64,000 nucleotides of DNA from Stenotrophomonas sp. BIO128-Bstrain (lineage in GTDB: Bacteria > Pseudomonadota > Gammaproteobacteria > Xanthomonadales > Xanthomonadaceae): positions 2,108,001-2,172,000 of the forward strand of contig NZ_CP124620.1 of the NCBI RefSeq assembly GCF_030128875.1. Direction: 5' to 3'. Positions within the stretch are counted from its first letter, which is position 1. Each line of letters starts with the position of its first letter. The notes under the pieces are model-generated. The model saw nothing but the letters and a program-made list of their open reading frames with translations, searched no databases and was not told the DNA's origin. The translations under genes and the position numbers were made by a program. Shown in pieces: positions 27,082-36,837 of the stretch.

Positions 27082-28623
27082 ATGCTCAGCTTCTTCCGCC
27101 GCAAAAAGCCCCAGGACGCCCCGCAAGAGGCGGCCAAAACCCAGCATTACTCCACCGAGGAGCTGGCAGCCGCGTTCCCACAGGCCAATCCCCAGCCTGC
27201 AGAACCGCCGGCGCCTGCGCCGCTGCCGCCGGCAGCGGAAGCCCCGGTGCCTGCCGTCGCGCCGACTGCCCCCGCAGAGCGCGTGATCGCGCCGACCCCG
27301 GAGGTTCCCGCCCCGGCAGTTCCGACGCCTGTAGTTTCGACCCCGGTCGTGCCGGCCCCCGTTGTACCTGCGCCCGTGGTCGCACCGCTTGCCGCCCCGC
27401 CGCCGGTCGCGCCGGCACCTGTAGTGACCGCACCGGTTGTCCCGGCTCCGGCTGCTCCTGCACCTGTCGTCGCGGCGCCGGCTCCAGCAGCTCCCGTGGA
27501 GGACCGCGCGGCACCGGCCGCACCGAGCCCGGCACCGGCCGCCCCGGTGAGCGCGCCTGCGCCAGCGGTCGTCGCGCCGCCGGTGGCTGCTCCGGCCGTG
27601 CCCGCCTCGCTCGCTCCGGCCGTCCCGGCAGCTCCGGCACCCCCGGCTGCTCCGATCATCGTGACCGAGCGCCCGTCCTCCCAGGACATCGCCCCCGCCG
27701 CGGCCGGCAAGAGCGGCTGGCGCGAGCGCCTGCGCAACAGCGTGATCGCCCGCAGCTTCGGCGGCCTGTTCTCGCGCAATCCCAAGCTCGATGATGACCT
27801 GCTCGATGAGCTGGAAACTGCGCTGATCACCGCCGATGTCGGCGTCGGTGCGACCACCGCGCTGGTGGAAGGCCTGCGCAAGCGCATGAAGGCGCGCGAG
27901 TTCGCCGATGCCAATGCGCTGCTCACCGCGCTGCGCGCCGAGCTGATCGCCATCCTGCAGCCGGTCGCCAAGCCGCTGGTGATCGACCGCACCGCCAAGC
28001 CGTTCGTGGTGCTCACCGTCGGCGTCAACGGCGTCGGCAAGACCACCACCATCGGCAAGCTGGCCAAGCGCTTCAAGGACGACGGGCACAGCCTGATGCT
28101 GGCCGCCGGCGATACCTTCCGTGCCGCCGCTGTCGCGCAGCTGCAGGCGTGGGGCGAGCGCAACGGCGTGGCCGTGGTCGCCCAGGGCCAGAATGCCGAC
28201 GCGGCCTCGGTCGCCTTCGATGCGCTGCAGGCCGGCAAGGCGCGCGGCACCGAAGTGCTGATCGCCGATACCGCCGGCCGCCTGCATACCCAGGCTGGCC
28301 TGATGAACGAGCTGGGCAAGATCCGCCGCGTGCTCGGCAAGATCGATGCCAATGCACCGCACGAAGTGCTGATGGTCATCGATGGCACCACCGGGCAGAA
28401 CGCGCTCTCGCAGCTGCGTCAGTTCCATGCCGCGGTCAACGTGACCGGGCTGGTGGTGACCAAGCTGGACGGCACCGCCAAGGGCGGCGTGGTGTTCGCG
28501 CTGGCCCGCGAGTTCGGCATTCCGATCCGCTTCTGCGGCATCGGCGAGCGCCCGGAAGACCTGCGCGTGTTCGATCCGGAAGCCTTTGTCGACGCCCTGC
28601 TGCCCGAAGCACTCGGCGCCTGA
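27082..28623 (+). CDS. ftsY: Signal recognition particle receptor FtsY
   Basis: A 513-residue SRP receptor GTPase that docks ribosomes at the inner membrane. The ATG at 27082 (MLSFFRRKKPQD) is preferred to a TTG two codons before. Residues about 35-210 form a linker of Pro, Ala and Val in PAP/PVV/PAPV units, in place of the acidic A domain of E. coli. The NG domain follows, with G1 'GVNGVGKTTTIGKLA', 'DTFRAAAVAQL', 'DTAGRLHTQ', 'TKLDGTAKGG' and closing 'GIGERPEDLRVFDP'. It is divergent from the small flagellar-like gene. mutY follows after 130 nt. Confidence 0.96.
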   Translation: MLSFFRRKKPQDAPQEAAKTQHYSTEELAAAFPQANPQPAEPPAPAPLPPAAEAPVPAVAPTAPAERVIAPTPEVPAPAVPTPVVSTPVVPAPVVPAPVVAPLAAPPPVAPAPVVTAPVVPAPAAPAPVVAAPAPAAPVEDRAAPAAPSPAPAAPVSAPAPAVVAPPVAAPAVPASLAPAVPAAPAPPAAPIIVTERPSSQDIAPAAAGKSGWRERLRNSVIARSFGGLFSRNPKLDDDLLDELETALITADVGVGATTALVEGLRKRMKAREFADANALLTALRAELIAILQPVAKPLVIDRTAKPFVVLTVGVNGVGKTTTIGKLAKRFKDDGHSLMLAAGDTFRAAAVAQLQAWGERNGVAVVAQGQNADAASVAFDALQAGKARGTEVLIADTAGRLHTQAGLMNELGKIRRVLGKIDANAPHEVLMVIDGTTGQNALSQLRQFHAAVNVTGLVVTKLDGTAKGGVVFALAREFGIPIRFCGIGERPEDLRVFDPEAFVDALLPEALGA

Positions 28624-28653
28624 TCACCGCCGGGCCAGGCAGCGGCTTCACTT

Positions 28654-28735
28654 GTAGAGCCACCCCATGGGTGGCTGCTTCACCTCCGGGACCGGTCTCC
28701 CCGGCTGCCGATGCAGCCACGCATGGCGTGGCTCC
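28654..28735. repeat. Inverted pair of SMAG-like palindromes between ftsY and mutY
   Basis: GTAGAGCCACCCCATGGGTG (28654-28677 with its GCTG end) and GCAGCCACGCATGGCGTGGC (28713-28735), about 35 nt apart and in opposed orientation, in the gap between two genes on the same strand. The second has CTCCC where the usual CTAC is expected. Confidence 0.78.
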
Positions 28736-28755
28736 CGTCCTTCTCCGGAATCTGC

Positions 28756-29895
28756 ATGACCCGCCAGCCTCCCGCCAGCGCCGTATTGCCTGCCGACGAT
28801 GTGTTCGTTTCCCGGCTGCTGCACTGGTTCGATGACCATGGCCGGCACGACCTGCCCTGGCAGCACCCGCGCTCGCCGTACCGGGTGTGGCTGTCGGAGA
28901 TCATGCTGCAGCAGACCCAGGTCAGCACGGTCATCCCGTACTTCCTGAAGTTCCTGGACGTATTCCCGACCCTGCCCGACCTGGCCGCAGCCAGCAATGA
29001 TGCGGTGATGGCGCAGTGGGCGGGGCTGGGCTACTACGCGCGTGCACGCAACCTGCATGCCGCAGCGCAGCGCTGCGTCGAGCTGCATGGCGGCGAGCTG
29101 CCGCGTGATTTCGATGCCCTGCATGCGCTGCCGGGCATCGGCCGCAGCACCGCCGGCGCAATTCTCAGCCAGGCCTGGAATGATCGGTTCGCGATCCTGG
29201 ATGGCAACGTCAAACGCGTGTTGACCCGCTATCACGGCATCGAGGGCTTCCCCGGCCTGCCGGCGATCGAGAAGCAACTGTGGGCGGTCGCCGAGGCGCA
29301 TGCAGCGCAGGTGCCCGCGACCCGCATGGTCGATTACACCCAGGCGCAGATGGACCTGGGCGCCAGCGTGTGCAGCCGCAGCAGGCCTGCCTGCGTGATC
29401 TGTCCGCTGCAGGCGACCTGCGTTGCACGGCGCGAAGGCCGTACCGATCAGCTGCCGACACCGAAGCCGGGCAAGACCCTGCCCGAACGCGAGGCGGTGG
29501 CGCTGCTGCTGCGCGATGCGCGCGGCCGTGTGCTGCTGCAGAAGCGGCCGGACACCGGCATCTGGGCGCAGCTGTGGACCCTGCCCCAGGCTGACAGCGG
29601 CATCGCCCTGCAGGACTGGTTCGATGCGCATATCGAGGGCTCGCTGGACGATGCCGAGCCGCTGCCGGTGCTGGAGCACACCTTCAGCCACTACCGGCTG
29701 CATCTGCAGGTACTGGTGGCGACGGTTCAGGGCTCGCGCGGCGAGGATGCCGGCGTACGCTGGGTCGCTGCCGAAGAGCTGGAAAAGCTGGGCCTGCCCG
29801 CACCGATCCGCAAGCTGCTCCAGACCGGTGCACCGCCCGCTCAGCCCAAGCGCCGTACAATGCGGCGCGCAGCAACATCCCAAGACAACGAGTAA
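28756..29895 (+). CDS. mutY: A/G-specific adenine glycosylase MutY
   Basis: A 379-residue base-excision repair enzyme that removes adenine mispaired with 8-oxoguanine. The ATG at 28756 gives [15 protein letters not shown]. The N-terminal catalytic domain has '[20 protein letters not shown]' with the catalytic Glu, the helix-hairpin-helix '[15 protein letters not shown]', and the [4Fe-4S] loop C-x6-C-x2-C-x5-C in '[17 protein letters not shown]'. A NUDIX-like MutT domain occupies the last third. yggX follows 4 nt after the stop, as in E. coli. Confidence 0.96.
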   Translation: MTRQPPASAVLPADDVFVSRLLHWFDDHGRHDLPWQHPRSPYRVWLSEIMLQQTQVSTVIPYFLKFLDVFPTLPDLAAASNDAVMAQWAGLGYYARARNLHAAAQRCVELHGGELPRDFDALHALPGIGRSTAGAILSQAWNDRFAILDGNVKRVLTRYHGIEGFPGLPAIEKQLWAVAEAHAAQVPATRMVDYTQAQMDLGASVCSRSRPACVICPLQATCVARREGRTDQLPTPKPGKTLPEREAVALLLRDARGRVLLQKRPDTGIWAQLWTLPQADSGIALQDWFDAHIEGSLDDAEPLPVLEHTFSHYRLHLQVLVATVQGSRGEDAGVRWVAAEELEKLGLPAPIRKLLQTGAPPAQPKRRTMRRAATSQDNE

Positions 29896-29899
29896 CGCT

Positions 29900-30169
29900 A
29901 TGCCCCGCACCGTTTTCTGCCAGTACGAACAACGCGACGCCGAAGGCCTGGACTTCGTGCCCTACCCCGGCGAGCTGGGCCAGCGCATCTTCAACCACAT
30001 CGGCAAGCCGGCCTGGGCCGCGTGGCTGGCGCACCAGACCATGCTGATCAACGAAAACCGGCTGTCGCCGCGCGATCCCAAGCACCGTGCGTTCCTGGAA
30101 GAGGAACTGGTGAAGTATCTCTTCAGCGGTGGCGCGGAGAAGCCGGCCGGGTTTGTTCCGGAGGCGTGA
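29900..30169 (+). CDS. yggX: YggX family Fe(II)-trafficking / oxidative-damage protection protein
   Basis: An 89-residue protein, full length for the family. [20 protein letters not shown] contains the conserved Cys7, and '[20 protein letters not shown]' is the family signature. It is thought to protect Fe-S enzymes from oxidative damage. It is cotranscribed with mutY (4-nt gap), the same order as in enterobacteria. Confidence 0.96.
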   Translation: MPRTVFCQYEQRDAEGLDFVPYPGELGQRIFNHIGKPAWAAWLAHQTMLINENRLSPRDPKHRAFLEEELVKYLFSGGAEKPAGFVPEA

Positions 30170-30177
30170 CCGGGTCT

Positions 30178-30344
30178 GATACCGACCAACGGTCGGTATC
30201 TACCGCGAGGATGGGGGACCGTGAAGTTGTTGGCGATAGCGAGGTTGTTGGCGATCGCCAGGTTGTGGCGACCGCGAGGTTATGCCGACGGCGAGATCGC
30301 GGTGCATCCTCGATAGGCCATGGCCGGCCAGCGGCCGGCACTAC
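30178..30344. repeat. Repeat cluster: two SMAG-like palindromes around a degenerate tandem repeat
   Basis: A palindrome at 30178-30203 (stem ATACCGACC/GGTCGGTAT, end CTAC) and another at 30322-30344 (GGCCGGCCAGCGGCCGGCAC then TAC) flank 30222-30296. That interval has about four imperfect units based on GGTTGTTGGCGAT, diverging rightward. It separates the convergent yggX and lipoprotein genes. Confidence 0.65.
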
Positions 30345-30805
30345 CGGGTCGGCGCCTGCTGGCCTTCTTCGCGCTCCTGCAGCTGCGCCTGCCGCAGCTC
30401 CTGCTCGGAGGCGCGCAGCGCCTTGGTATCGAGCTTGCGGATGCTGCTGATGAAGCACGGCATGTTCATCGGTCCCGGCGTGGGGTCGTGCACCAGCACC
30501 TTGTCGAAGCGGGCCGACACACGGCCGACCCGGCTGGTCAGGCCGATCGCCGGGGCGTAGTCCAGCCCCTGGCACGGCCCGGCCAGTTCCAGCAGATAGC
30601 CTTCGCTTGGGCGCGTCCACACCGCCAGCGCGCTCTCGCCCAGTTCGGTCCAGCCGGACAACGACCCGTACAACGGCATGTCCTGCTGCGGCGGACCGGC
30701 GTGCGCGCGGTAGAGATCAAGCTTCTGCGCGGTGGACAGGCGGCCGGTACTGGCGCACGCGGCCAGCCCAAGGCACAGGGCCGCGATGGCAAGGGTCTGC
30801 TTCAT
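30341..30805 (-). CDS. Putative DUF6491-like lipoprotein
   Basis: A 154-residue exported protein. The ATG at 30805 has a strong GCAGGAGG ribosome site and starts a signal peptide with lipobox LAAC (cysteine at residue 17). The body contains 'LDLYRAHAGPPQQDMPLYGS', 'LSGWTELGESALAVWT' and two cysteines in 'GPCQGLDYA' and 'MPCFISSIRKLD'. The last pattern is shared by xanthomonad proteins of the DUF6491 group. Function unknown. It is transcribed towards yggX. Confidence 0.65.
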   Translation of the reverse strand: MKQTLAIAALCLGLAACASTGRLSTAQKLDLYRAHAGPPQQDMPLYGSLSGWTELGESALAVWTRPSEGYLLELAGPCQGLDYAPAIGLTSRVGRVSARFDKVLVHDPTPGPMNMPCFISSIRKLDTKALRASEQELRQAQLQEREEGQQAPTR

Positions 30806-30910
30806 GACGCCTCCTGCTGGGGAATGTGCGCCGATCATGCGCCGCCCGGCGTGGTCCCGGCGAGAGGAACCCGCCGGGTGTTCAGCGCTCAGGCAGGCAG
30901 CGCTGCCTGC

Positions 30911-31624
30911 TCAGACCTCGCTGTGGGCCAGGCTGTGCAGCCGCCCTTCGCGCAGTTCCAGCACGCGGTCCAGCTTGCGTGCCAGCGAGCGGTCGTGGGT
31001 CACCAGCACCAGGCTGGTGTGGTGCGCGCGGTTGAGCTCGAGCATCAGCTCGAACACGGTCGCGGCGGTCTTGTCGTCCAGGTTGCCGGTGGGTTCGTCG
31101 CCGAGCACGCAGGCCGGGCGGTTGACCAGGGCGCGGGCCACGGCGGCACGCTGGCGCTCACCGCCGGAGAGCTCGCCCGGCTTGTGGTCCACCCGGTGCC
31201 CCAGGCCGACCGATTCCAGCAACACCTGCGCGCGGTTGCGCGCGTCAGCCACTTCTTCGCCCCCCAGCAGCACCGGCATCATCACGTTTTCCAGCGCGGT
31301 GAATTCGGGCAGCAGGTGATGGAACTGGTAGACGAAGCCGAGAGCGCGGTTGCGCAGGCGGCCACGCTGGCTGTCGGACAGGCCGGACATGCGCTGGCCG
31401 GCCACATAGACCTCGCCCGCCGTCGGCGTATCCAGGCCACCCAGCAGGTGCAGCAGGGTGCTCTTGCCGGCGCCGGAGGCACCGATGATGGCCACGGTCT
31501 CGCCGGCGGCCACGCGCAGGTCCAGCCCGTTGAACACCGGGGTCTGCATGCGGCCTTCGGCATAGGTCTTGGCCAGCGCTTCGGCGCGGATGACTTCCTG
31601 GCCCAGGGTGAGTGCTTCATTCAT
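30911..31624 (-). CDS. lolD: Lipoprotein-releasing ABC transporter ATPase LolD
   Basis: About 237 residues. The ATG at 31624 lies within the end of lolC (8-nt overlap) and gives [23 protein letters not shown] motifs are Walker A 'GASGAGKST', signature '[15 protein letters not shown]', Walker B '[12 protein letters not shown]' and H-loop 'LVLVTHD'. The MacB/LolD subtype feature '[20 protein letters not shown]' is clear. With LolC it would extract mature lipoproteins from the inner membrane for delivery to LolA. Confidence 0.95.
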   Translation of the reverse strand: MNEALTLGQEVIRAEALAKTYAEGRMQTPVFNGLDLRVAAGETVAIIGASGAGKSTLLHLLGGLDTPTAGEVYVAGQRMSGLSDSQRGRLRNRALGFVYQFHHLLPEFTALENVMMPVLLGGEEVADARNRAQVLLESVGLGHRVDHKPGELSGGERQRAAVARALVNRPACVLGDEPTGNLDDKTAATVFELMLELNRAHHTSLVLVTHDRSLARKLDRVLELREGRLHSLAHSEV

Positions 31625-32858
31625 AACGCAGGGCCTCCGCCGGCTGGGTACGTGCCGCGCGCCAGGCGGGATACAGGGTGGCAAGGAAGCTCATGACCAG
31701 CGCCACGGCGGTGATCATGATGATGTCCGGGGTCTGCATGTCGGTCGGCAGGCCGGTGATGTAGTACACGTCCTCCGGCAGCAGCTTGACGTTGAACAGC
31801 GTCTCGATCGCGCCGAGGATGCGCTCCAGGTTCAAGGTCAGGGTAATGCCACCGATCACGCCCAGCACGGTGCCGAAGATGCCGATCAGCGAGCCCTGCA
31901 CCATGAACACCTGCATCACCCCGCCCGGGGTCAGGCCCAGCGTGCGCAGGATCGCGATGTCGGCCTGCTTGTCGGTGACCAGCATCACCTGGGAGGAAAC
32001 CAGGTTGAACGCGCCCATGGCGATGATCAGCGAGAGCAGGATGCCCATCACCACCTTCTCCATGCGCAGCGAGTGGTAGAGGTTGGCGTTCTGCTGGGTC
32101 CAGTCACTGACGCGGTAGGCACCGGTCAGGTTGTGGGCCAGATCGACGCCGACGTCCAGCGCCTTGTCCATGTCGTGCAGCTTCAGGCGCACACCGGTGA
32201 CGCCATCGATGCGCAGCACCTTTTCCAGATCGGCCATGTTGGCGTAGGCCACGCCGCGGTCGACCTCGTTGTAACCGGCCTCGAAGATGCCGCTCACGGT
32301 GAAGCGCTTCATGCGCGGGATCGCGCCGATCGGCGTGCCCTGCACTTCCGCCAGGGTCACCAGCACCGTATCGCCCACGCCGACGCCGAGGTAGATCGCC
32401 AGTTCCTGGCCCACCAGCAGGTTGTAGCTGCCTGCGGTCAGGCTGTCGAAGCTGCCCTTCTTGACCTTCTGGTTGATGACCGAGACGTTCGGCTCCAGCG
32501 CCGGGTCGATGCCCTGCACGATGGCGCCCTGCACGCGGGGGCCGCTGAGCATGGCCTGGATTTCGATGTACGGCGCCGCGCCGGCGACACGCGGGTCCTT
32601 TTTCGCCACATCCACCGCATGCGCCCAATCGGCCATCGGGGCGCCGTCGGTGGTGATGGTGGTATGCGCGGTCATCTGCAGCAGCCGGTCGCGGATTTCC
32701 TTCTGGAAACCGCTCATGACCGCCAGCGTGGTGATCAGCACGGTCACGCCCAGCGCGATGCCGAGGATCGAGGCCATGGAGATGAAGGAGATGAAGCCGT
32801 TGCGGCGTTTGGCGCGCAGGTAGCGCAGGCCAATCGAGACAGGTATGGGTTTGAACAT
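31617..32858 (-). CDS. lolC: Lipoprotein-releasing ABC transporter permease LolC/LolE
   Basis: A 413-residue permease. The start [20 protein letters not shown] and TM1 '[20 protein letters not shown]' are diagnostic of the LolC/E family, followed by a large periplasmic domain and three C-terminal membrane segments. Only one permease gene is present with lolD, as in species that use a single homodimer-type LolF permease; a second copy could lie elsewhere. The stop overlaps lolD. Confidence 0.94.
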   Translation of the reverse strand: MFKPIPVSIGLRYLRAKRRNGFISFISMASILGIALGVTVLITTLAVMSGFQKEIRDRLLQMTAHTTITTDGAPMADWAHAVDVAKKDPRVAGAAPYIEIQAMLSGPRVQGAIVQGIDPALEPNVSVINQKVKKGSFDSLTAGSYNLLVGQELAIYLGVGVGDTVLVTLAEVQGTPIGAIPRMKRFTVSGIFEAGYNEVDRGVAYANMADLEKVLRIDGVTGVRLKLHDMDKALDVGVDLAHNLTGAYRVSDWTQQNANLYHSLRMEKVVMGILLSLIIAMGAFNLVSSQVMLVTDKQADIAILRTLGLTPGGVMQVFMVQGSLIGIFGTVLGVIGGITLTLNLERILGAIETLFNVKLLPEDVYYITGLPTDMQTPDIIMITAVALVMSFLATLYPAWRAARTQPAEALRYE

Positions 32859-32881
32859 GCAGGTACGCCGGACAATTCAGG

Positions 32882-33331
32882 CTATGGTGCCACTGCAGGG
32901 GGTGAACGGGAAATGCAGTGTGCCCGGACGGCTAGTCGCAGTTCACGTGCCTGCGCCGCCGGAAGGGTATCGGGCCAGAACAGACGCCAGTGGCGACGCC
33001 CTTCATACCGCCAGCGGAGCTGCAGCAGCGGGCCGCGGCGACGCATCTGCAGGTCCTCGACCGCCTCCCCATCCACCTGGGCCGGCTCATCATCCAGGGG
33101 GATCAGGAAGGCGCAGCCCGGGCCGCGCGCATACCGCCACGCCTCCAGCCACGTGCCCACCATCGCCACCAGGCCCAAGGCCAGGCCCCACGGCGCCGGA
33201 AGCTCGGTGCCCCACAGGGCCCAGGGCATCAGCGCGCCCATGGCGATCAGCGCGCGGCACTGCCAGCGCGAGGGGTGCCACTCAAGCTGGCAGGGCGCGG
33301 ATCCTGGCGATGAGGGCAGCGGGCGCGGCAT
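32882..33331 (-). CDS. YgfX/CptA-like membrane protein
   Basis: A 149-residue protein overlapping the 3' end of sdhE by 50 nt. After a short lead, '[20 protein letters not shown]' opens two hydrophobic helices (residues about 28-62), followed by a soluble tail with '[20 protein letters not shown]'. This layout and the position after sdhE (ygfY) match YgfX/CptA, described as the partner of SdhE/CptB in E. coli. Similarity is mostly architectural, so moderate confidence. Confidence 0.7.
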   Translation of the reverse strand: MPRPLPSSPGSAPCQLEWHPSRWQCRALIAMGALMPWALWGTELPAPWGLALGLVAMVGTWLEAWRYARGPGCAFLIPLDDEPAQVDGEAVEDLQMRRRGPLLQLRWRYEGRRHWRLFWPDTLPAAQARELRLAVRAHCISRSPPAVAP

Positions 33332-33530
33332 GCGGGCACTCCTCGTAGCCCATGAACCAGCGCCACAACTTATCGTCCTCGCTTTCGAGCAGGAACAGGA
33401 AAACCTCGCGCTCGTCTGTCGGTGCCTGCAGCCAGCAGCGGTCCAGGTAACGGCCGAACAGCTGGTCCAGCTCGCGCATGCCGCGGCGGCAGCGCCAGCG
33501 CAGTTTTTTCAGTTCGGTTGCTTCATCCAT
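33282..33530 (-). CDS. sdhE: SdhE family FAD assembly factor
   Basis: An 82-residue protein of the SdhE/YgfY (eukaryotic SDHAF2) family, which promotes covalent attachment of FAD to SdhA. The ATG at 33530 gives [20 protein letters not shown]. The signature [15 protein letters not shown] (the RGxxE motif) and the '[15 protein letters not shown]' helix are intact. It lies 150 nt after sdhB, separated by three palindromic repeats, and overlaps the ygfX-like gene. Confidence 0.95.
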   Translation of the reverse strand: MDEATELKKLRWRCRRGMRELDQLFGRYLDRCWLQAPTDEREVFLFLLESEDDKLWRWFMGYEECPHAAPAALIARIRALPA

Positions 33531-33555
33531 TTTCTGCGTTTCCAGATAAGGCAAA

Positions 33556-33665
33556 GCCACGCATGGCGTGGCTCTACCGTTTCGATCATTTTCTGAGACG
33601 CCACGCATGGCGTGGCTCAACCGTTTCGATCATTTTCTGAGACGCCACGCATGGCGTGGCGCTAC
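33556..33665. repeat. Three tandem SMAG-like palindromes at exact 44-bp period
   Basis: GCCACGCATGGCGTGGC occurs at 33556, 33600 and 33644, each followed by CTCTAC, CTCAAC and GCTAC. The intervening CGTTTCGATCATTTTCTGAG is identical in both spacers, so the unit is a direct 44-bp duplication. It fills the space between sdhB and sdhE. Confidence 0.9.
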
Positions 33666-33679
33666 CGGGCACGTCTGGA

Positions 33680-34465
33680 TCAGGCGCGACGCGCCATCAT
33701 CAGCTTCTTGATCTCGGCAATGGCCAGCGCCGGGTTCAGGCCCTTCGGACAGGTCCGCGAGCAGTTCATGATGGTGTGGCAGCGGTACAGCTTGAACGGG
33801 TCTTCCAGCTCGTCCAGGCGCGCACCGGTGTCTTCATCGCGCGAGTCGACGATCCAGCGGTAGGCCTGCAGCAGGATGGCCGGGCCCAGGTAACGCTCGC
33901 CGTTCCACCAGTAGCTCGGGCAGCTGGTCGAGCAGCACGCGCACAGGATGCACTCGTACAGGCCGTCCAGCTTCTTGCGGTCTTCGGGCGACTGCAGGCG
34001 CTCGCGATCCGGCGGCGGCGGGGTCTGGGTGCGGATCCACGGCTTGATCGAGGCGTACTGCGCGTAGAAGTGGGTCAGGTCCGGCACCAGGTCCTTGACC
34101 ACGCTCATGTGCGGCAGCGGGTAGATCGGCACTTCGGCCTTGCCGCAGTCGGCGATGGCGCGGGTGCAGGCCAGCGTGTTGGTGCCGTCGATGTTCATCG
34201 CGCACGAACCGCAGATGCCCTCACGGCACGAACGACGGAAGGTCAGGGTCGGATCGATCTCATTCTTGATCTTGATCAGCGCGTCCAGAACCATCGGGCC
34301 GCAGGCGTCCAGATCGATCTCGTACGTATCGGTGCGCGGGTTGCTGTCGTCGTCGGGACTCCAGCGGTAGATCTTGAAGGTGCGGGTGTTCTTCGCACCG
34401 CTCTTGGCGGGGAAGTGCTTGCCCTTTCCGATCTTGGAATTCTTGGGGAGGGAAAACTCGGCCAT
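33680..34465 (-). CDS. sdhB: Succinate dehydrogenase iron-sulfur subunit
   Basis: A 261-residue subunit. The ATG at 34465 gives [16 protein letters not shown]. The 2Fe-2S motif is '[15 protein letters not shown]', and the 4Fe-4S and 3Fe-4S motifs are '[15 protein letters not shown]' and '[17 protein letters not shown]'. It passes electrons from FAD to the quinone site. A 163-nt gap separates it from sdhA, larger than usual for this operon. Confidence 0.97.
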   Translation of the reverse strand: MAEFSLPKNSKIGKGKHFPAKSGAKNTRTFKIYRWSPDDDSNPRTDTYEIDLDACGPMVLDALIKIKNEIDPTLTFRRSCREGICGSCAMNIDGTNTLACTRAIADCGKAEVPIYPLPHMSVVKDLVPDLTHFYAQYASIKPWIRTQTPPPPDRERLQSPEDRKKLDGLYECILCACCSTSCPSYWWNGERYLGPAILLQAYRWIVDSRDEDTGARLDELEDPFKLYRCHTIMNCSRTCPKGLNPALAIAEIKKLMMARRA

Positions 34466-34628
34466 GGCTGTTCTCGTTGGCTCAGGCGGCTCGCGCTGCG
34501 GTGCAGGCGCGGGTAGCACGGAAGATGAGGAAGTCGACACCACCGGCCAGCGGCGCACGCGCCACCCCACCCTTGCGGGGGACGGCGGTCGCGGGCGCTG
34601 CGTGGACGGAGGTCATGCCGCAGGTCTC

Positions 34629-36419
34629 TTAGTAAACGCGCGGCTTGGGCGGGACGACGTCCACGTCCTTGCTCAGCGTGTACATGTGGACCGGGCGGTA
34701 GTCGAACTCGCACTTGCCGTTCTCGTCGACGTTGACCAGCGTGTGCTTCTGCCAGTTGACGTCGTCGCGGTCCGGGAAGTCCTCATGCGCATGCGCGCCG
34801 CGGCTTTCCTTGCGCTGTTCGGCCGAGTTGATCGTCGCCACCGCGTTGAGCAGCAGGTTGTTCAGCTCGTAGGTTTCGATCAGGTCCGAGTTCCACACCA
34901 GCGAACGGTCGGAGACCTTGACGTCCTGGAAGGAGTCGAAGATCTCGGCCATCTTGGCGCAGCCCTCTTCCAGGGTCTTGCTGGTCCGGAACACCGCCGC
35001 GTCGTTCTGCATGGTGCGCTGCATGCGATCGCGGATGACCGAGGTCGGGGTGTCGCCGTTGGCGTAGCGCAGCTTGTCCAGCAGGCCCAGCGCCTTGTCG
35101 CACGCATCGGACGGCAGGGTCTTGTGCGGCGCGCCGGACTTGATGGTCTCGGCACAGCGGTTGGCCACCGCACGGCCGAACACCACCAGGTCGAGCAGCG
35201 AGTTGGAGCCCAGGCGGTTGGCGCCGTGGACCGACACGCAGGCCGCTTCGCCGATGGCGTACAGGCCCGGCACGACGGCATCGGGGTTGTCGCCGACCTT
35301 GCGCACGACTTCGCCGTGGTAGTTGGTCGGGATGCCACCCATGTTGTAGTGCACGGTCGGGATGACCGGGATCGGCTGCTTGTGCACGTCCACGCCGGCG
35401 AAGATGCGGGCGCTTTCGGCGATGCCCGGCAGCTTGTCGTCGATGACGCCCGGGCCGAGGTGGGTCAGGTCGAGCAGGATGTGATCCTTGTGCTCGCCGA
35501 CGCCGCGGCCTTCGCGGATCTCGATGGTCATCGAACGCGACACCACGTCGCGCGAGGCCAGATCCTTGTAGTGCGGTGCGTAGCGCTCCATGAAGCGCTC
35601 GCCGTTGCTGTTGCGCAGGATGCCGCCTTCGCCACGCACGCCTTCGGTGATCAGGCAGCCCGCGCCGTAGATACCGGTCGGGTGGAACTGCACGAACTCC
35701 ATGTCCTGCATCGGCAGGCCGGCACGCATGACCAGACCGCCGCCGTCGCCGGTGCAGGTGTGGGCCGAGGTGGCGCTGAAGTAGGCGCGGCCGTAGCCGC
35801 CGGTGGCCAGCACCACGCCGTGGGCGCGGAACAGGTGCAGCGAGCCGTCGGCCATGTCCAGCGCGAGCACGCCGCGGCAGACGCCTTCGTCATCGAAGAT
35901 CAGGTCGAGCGCGAAGTACTCGATCATGAAGCGCGCGTTGTGCGCCAGCGACTGCTGGTACAGCGTGTGCAGCATGGCGTGGCCGGTACGGTCGGCGGCG
36001 GCGCAGGTGCGCTGCGCGGACGGGCCTTCGCCGTACTTGGTGGTCATGCCACCGAACGGGCGCTGGTAGATCTTGCCTTCTTCGGTACGGCTGAACGGCA
36101 CACCGTAGTGTTCCAGTTCGATGATGGCCGGGATCGCTTCGCGGCACATGTACTCGATGGCGTCCTGGTCACCCAGCCAATCCGAGCCCTTGATGGTGTC
36201 GAAGAAGTGGTAGCGCCAGTCGTCTTCGCCCATGTTGCCCAGCGCGGCGGAAATACCGCCCTGCGCGGCCACGGTGTGCGAACGGGTCGGGAAGACCTTG
36301 GTCAGACAGACCGTCTGCAGGCCCTTGGCGGCAAGGCCGAACGTGGCGCGCAGGCCAGCACCGCCGGCGCCGACCACGACCATGTCGTACTTGTGTTCCG
36401 TAATCTTGTAAGCGGACAT
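34629..36419 (-). CDS. sdhA: Succinate dehydrogenase flavoprotein subunit
   Basis: A 596-residue catalytic subunit. The FAD site is [12 protein letters not shown] (residues 14-25), and the flavinylated histidine is His48 in [10 protein letters not shown]. '[14 protein letters not shown]'-type region and active-site '[13 protein letters not shown]' and 'RGEGGILRN' are intact. It oxidises succinate to fumarate in the TCA cycle at the inner face of the membrane. Downstream of sdhD by 31 nt. Confidence 0.97.
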   Translation of the reverse strand: MSAYKITEHKYDMVVVGAGGAGLRATFGLAAKGLQTVCLTKVFPTRSHTVAAQGGISAALGNMGEDDWRYHFFDTIKGSDWLGDQDAIEYMCREAIPAIIELEHYGVPFSRTEEGKIYQRPFGGMTTKYGEGPSAQRTCAAADRTGHAMLHTLYQQSLAHNARFMIEYFALDLIFDDEGVCRGVLALDMADGSLHLFRAHGVVLATGGYGRAYFSATSAHTCTGDGGGLVMRAGLPMQDMEFVQFHPTGIYGAGCLITEGVRGEGGILRNSNGERFMERYAPHYKDLASRDVVSRSMTIEIREGRGVGEHKDHILLDLTHLGPGVIDDKLPGIAESARIFAGVDVHKQPIPVIPTVHYNMGGIPTNYHGEVVRKVGDNPDAVVPGLYAIGEAACVSVHGANRLGSNSLLDLVVFGRAVANRCAETIKSGAPHKTLPSDACDKALGLLDKLRYANGDTPTSVIRDRMQRTMQNDAAVFRTSKTLEEGCAKMAEIFDSFQDVKVSDRSLVWNSDLIETYELNNLLLNAVATINSAEQRKESRGAHAHEDFPDRDDVNWQKHTLVNVDENGKCEFDYRPVHMYTLSKDVDVVPPKPRVY

Positions 36420-36450
36420 CTAATCTGGATTCCTGTCTTGGTGCCTGGAC

Positions 36451-36837
36451 TCAGGCGACGCCGAGCGCGATGCGGGCGACCGCAAAAACACTGACGATCC
36501 CGCCGAGCACGGCGATGAACTTCACCGTGGTCTGCAGCGCCAGGGCCAGCAGCGAATTGTGGATGTAGTCTTCCAGCACGACCTGCAGGCCGAGCTGGGC
36601 ATGCCAGAACATCGCGACCAGGAAGCCGACCAGCAGCACCGCGTTCCACGGCTTGGACACCGCGTCGGTCGCGGTCACGTAATCGGCGCCGATCAGGCTC
36701 AGCACGAACACCAGGAACCAGATGGTCAGGCCGACCAGCGCGGTGGCGGTCAGGCGCTGCATCACGAAGTGCTCGGTACCGGTCTTGGCAGCGCCAAGGC
36801 CACGCACGTTCTTCAGCGGGGTACGGTACTTGTTCAT
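36451..36837 (-). CDS. sdhD: Succinate dehydrogenase membrane anchor subunit D
   Basis: A 128-residue three-helix membrane protein starting MNKYRTPLKNVRGLGAAKTG, a typical SdhD opening. 'FWHAQLGLQVVLEDYIH' contains the haem-ligand histidine and quinone-site region. The ATG overlaps the sdhC stop (ATGA). Confidence 0.93.
   Translation of the reverse strand: MNKYRTPLKNVRGLGAAKTGTEHFVMQRLTATALVGLTIWFLVFVLSLIGADYVTATDAVSKPWNAVLLVGFLVAMFWHAQLGLQVVLEDYIHNSLLALALQTTVKFIAVLGGIVSVFAVARIALGVA

Noticed and set aside
27300..27660. CRISPR-like or minisatellite repeat in the ftsY region
   Set aside because: The repetition is codon-level Pro/Ala/Val low complexity inside a good open frame, with no uniform spacer.
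30826..31035. Small plus-strand frame across the lolD 3' end
   Set aside because: Antisense to lolD and Arg/Pro-rich, no start signals; shadow frame.
33556..33665. Three repeats of 17 bp with equal spacers considered as a CRISPR array
   Set aside because: Spacers are identical rather than unique and repeats are GTAG-type palindromes; no cas genes are nearby.
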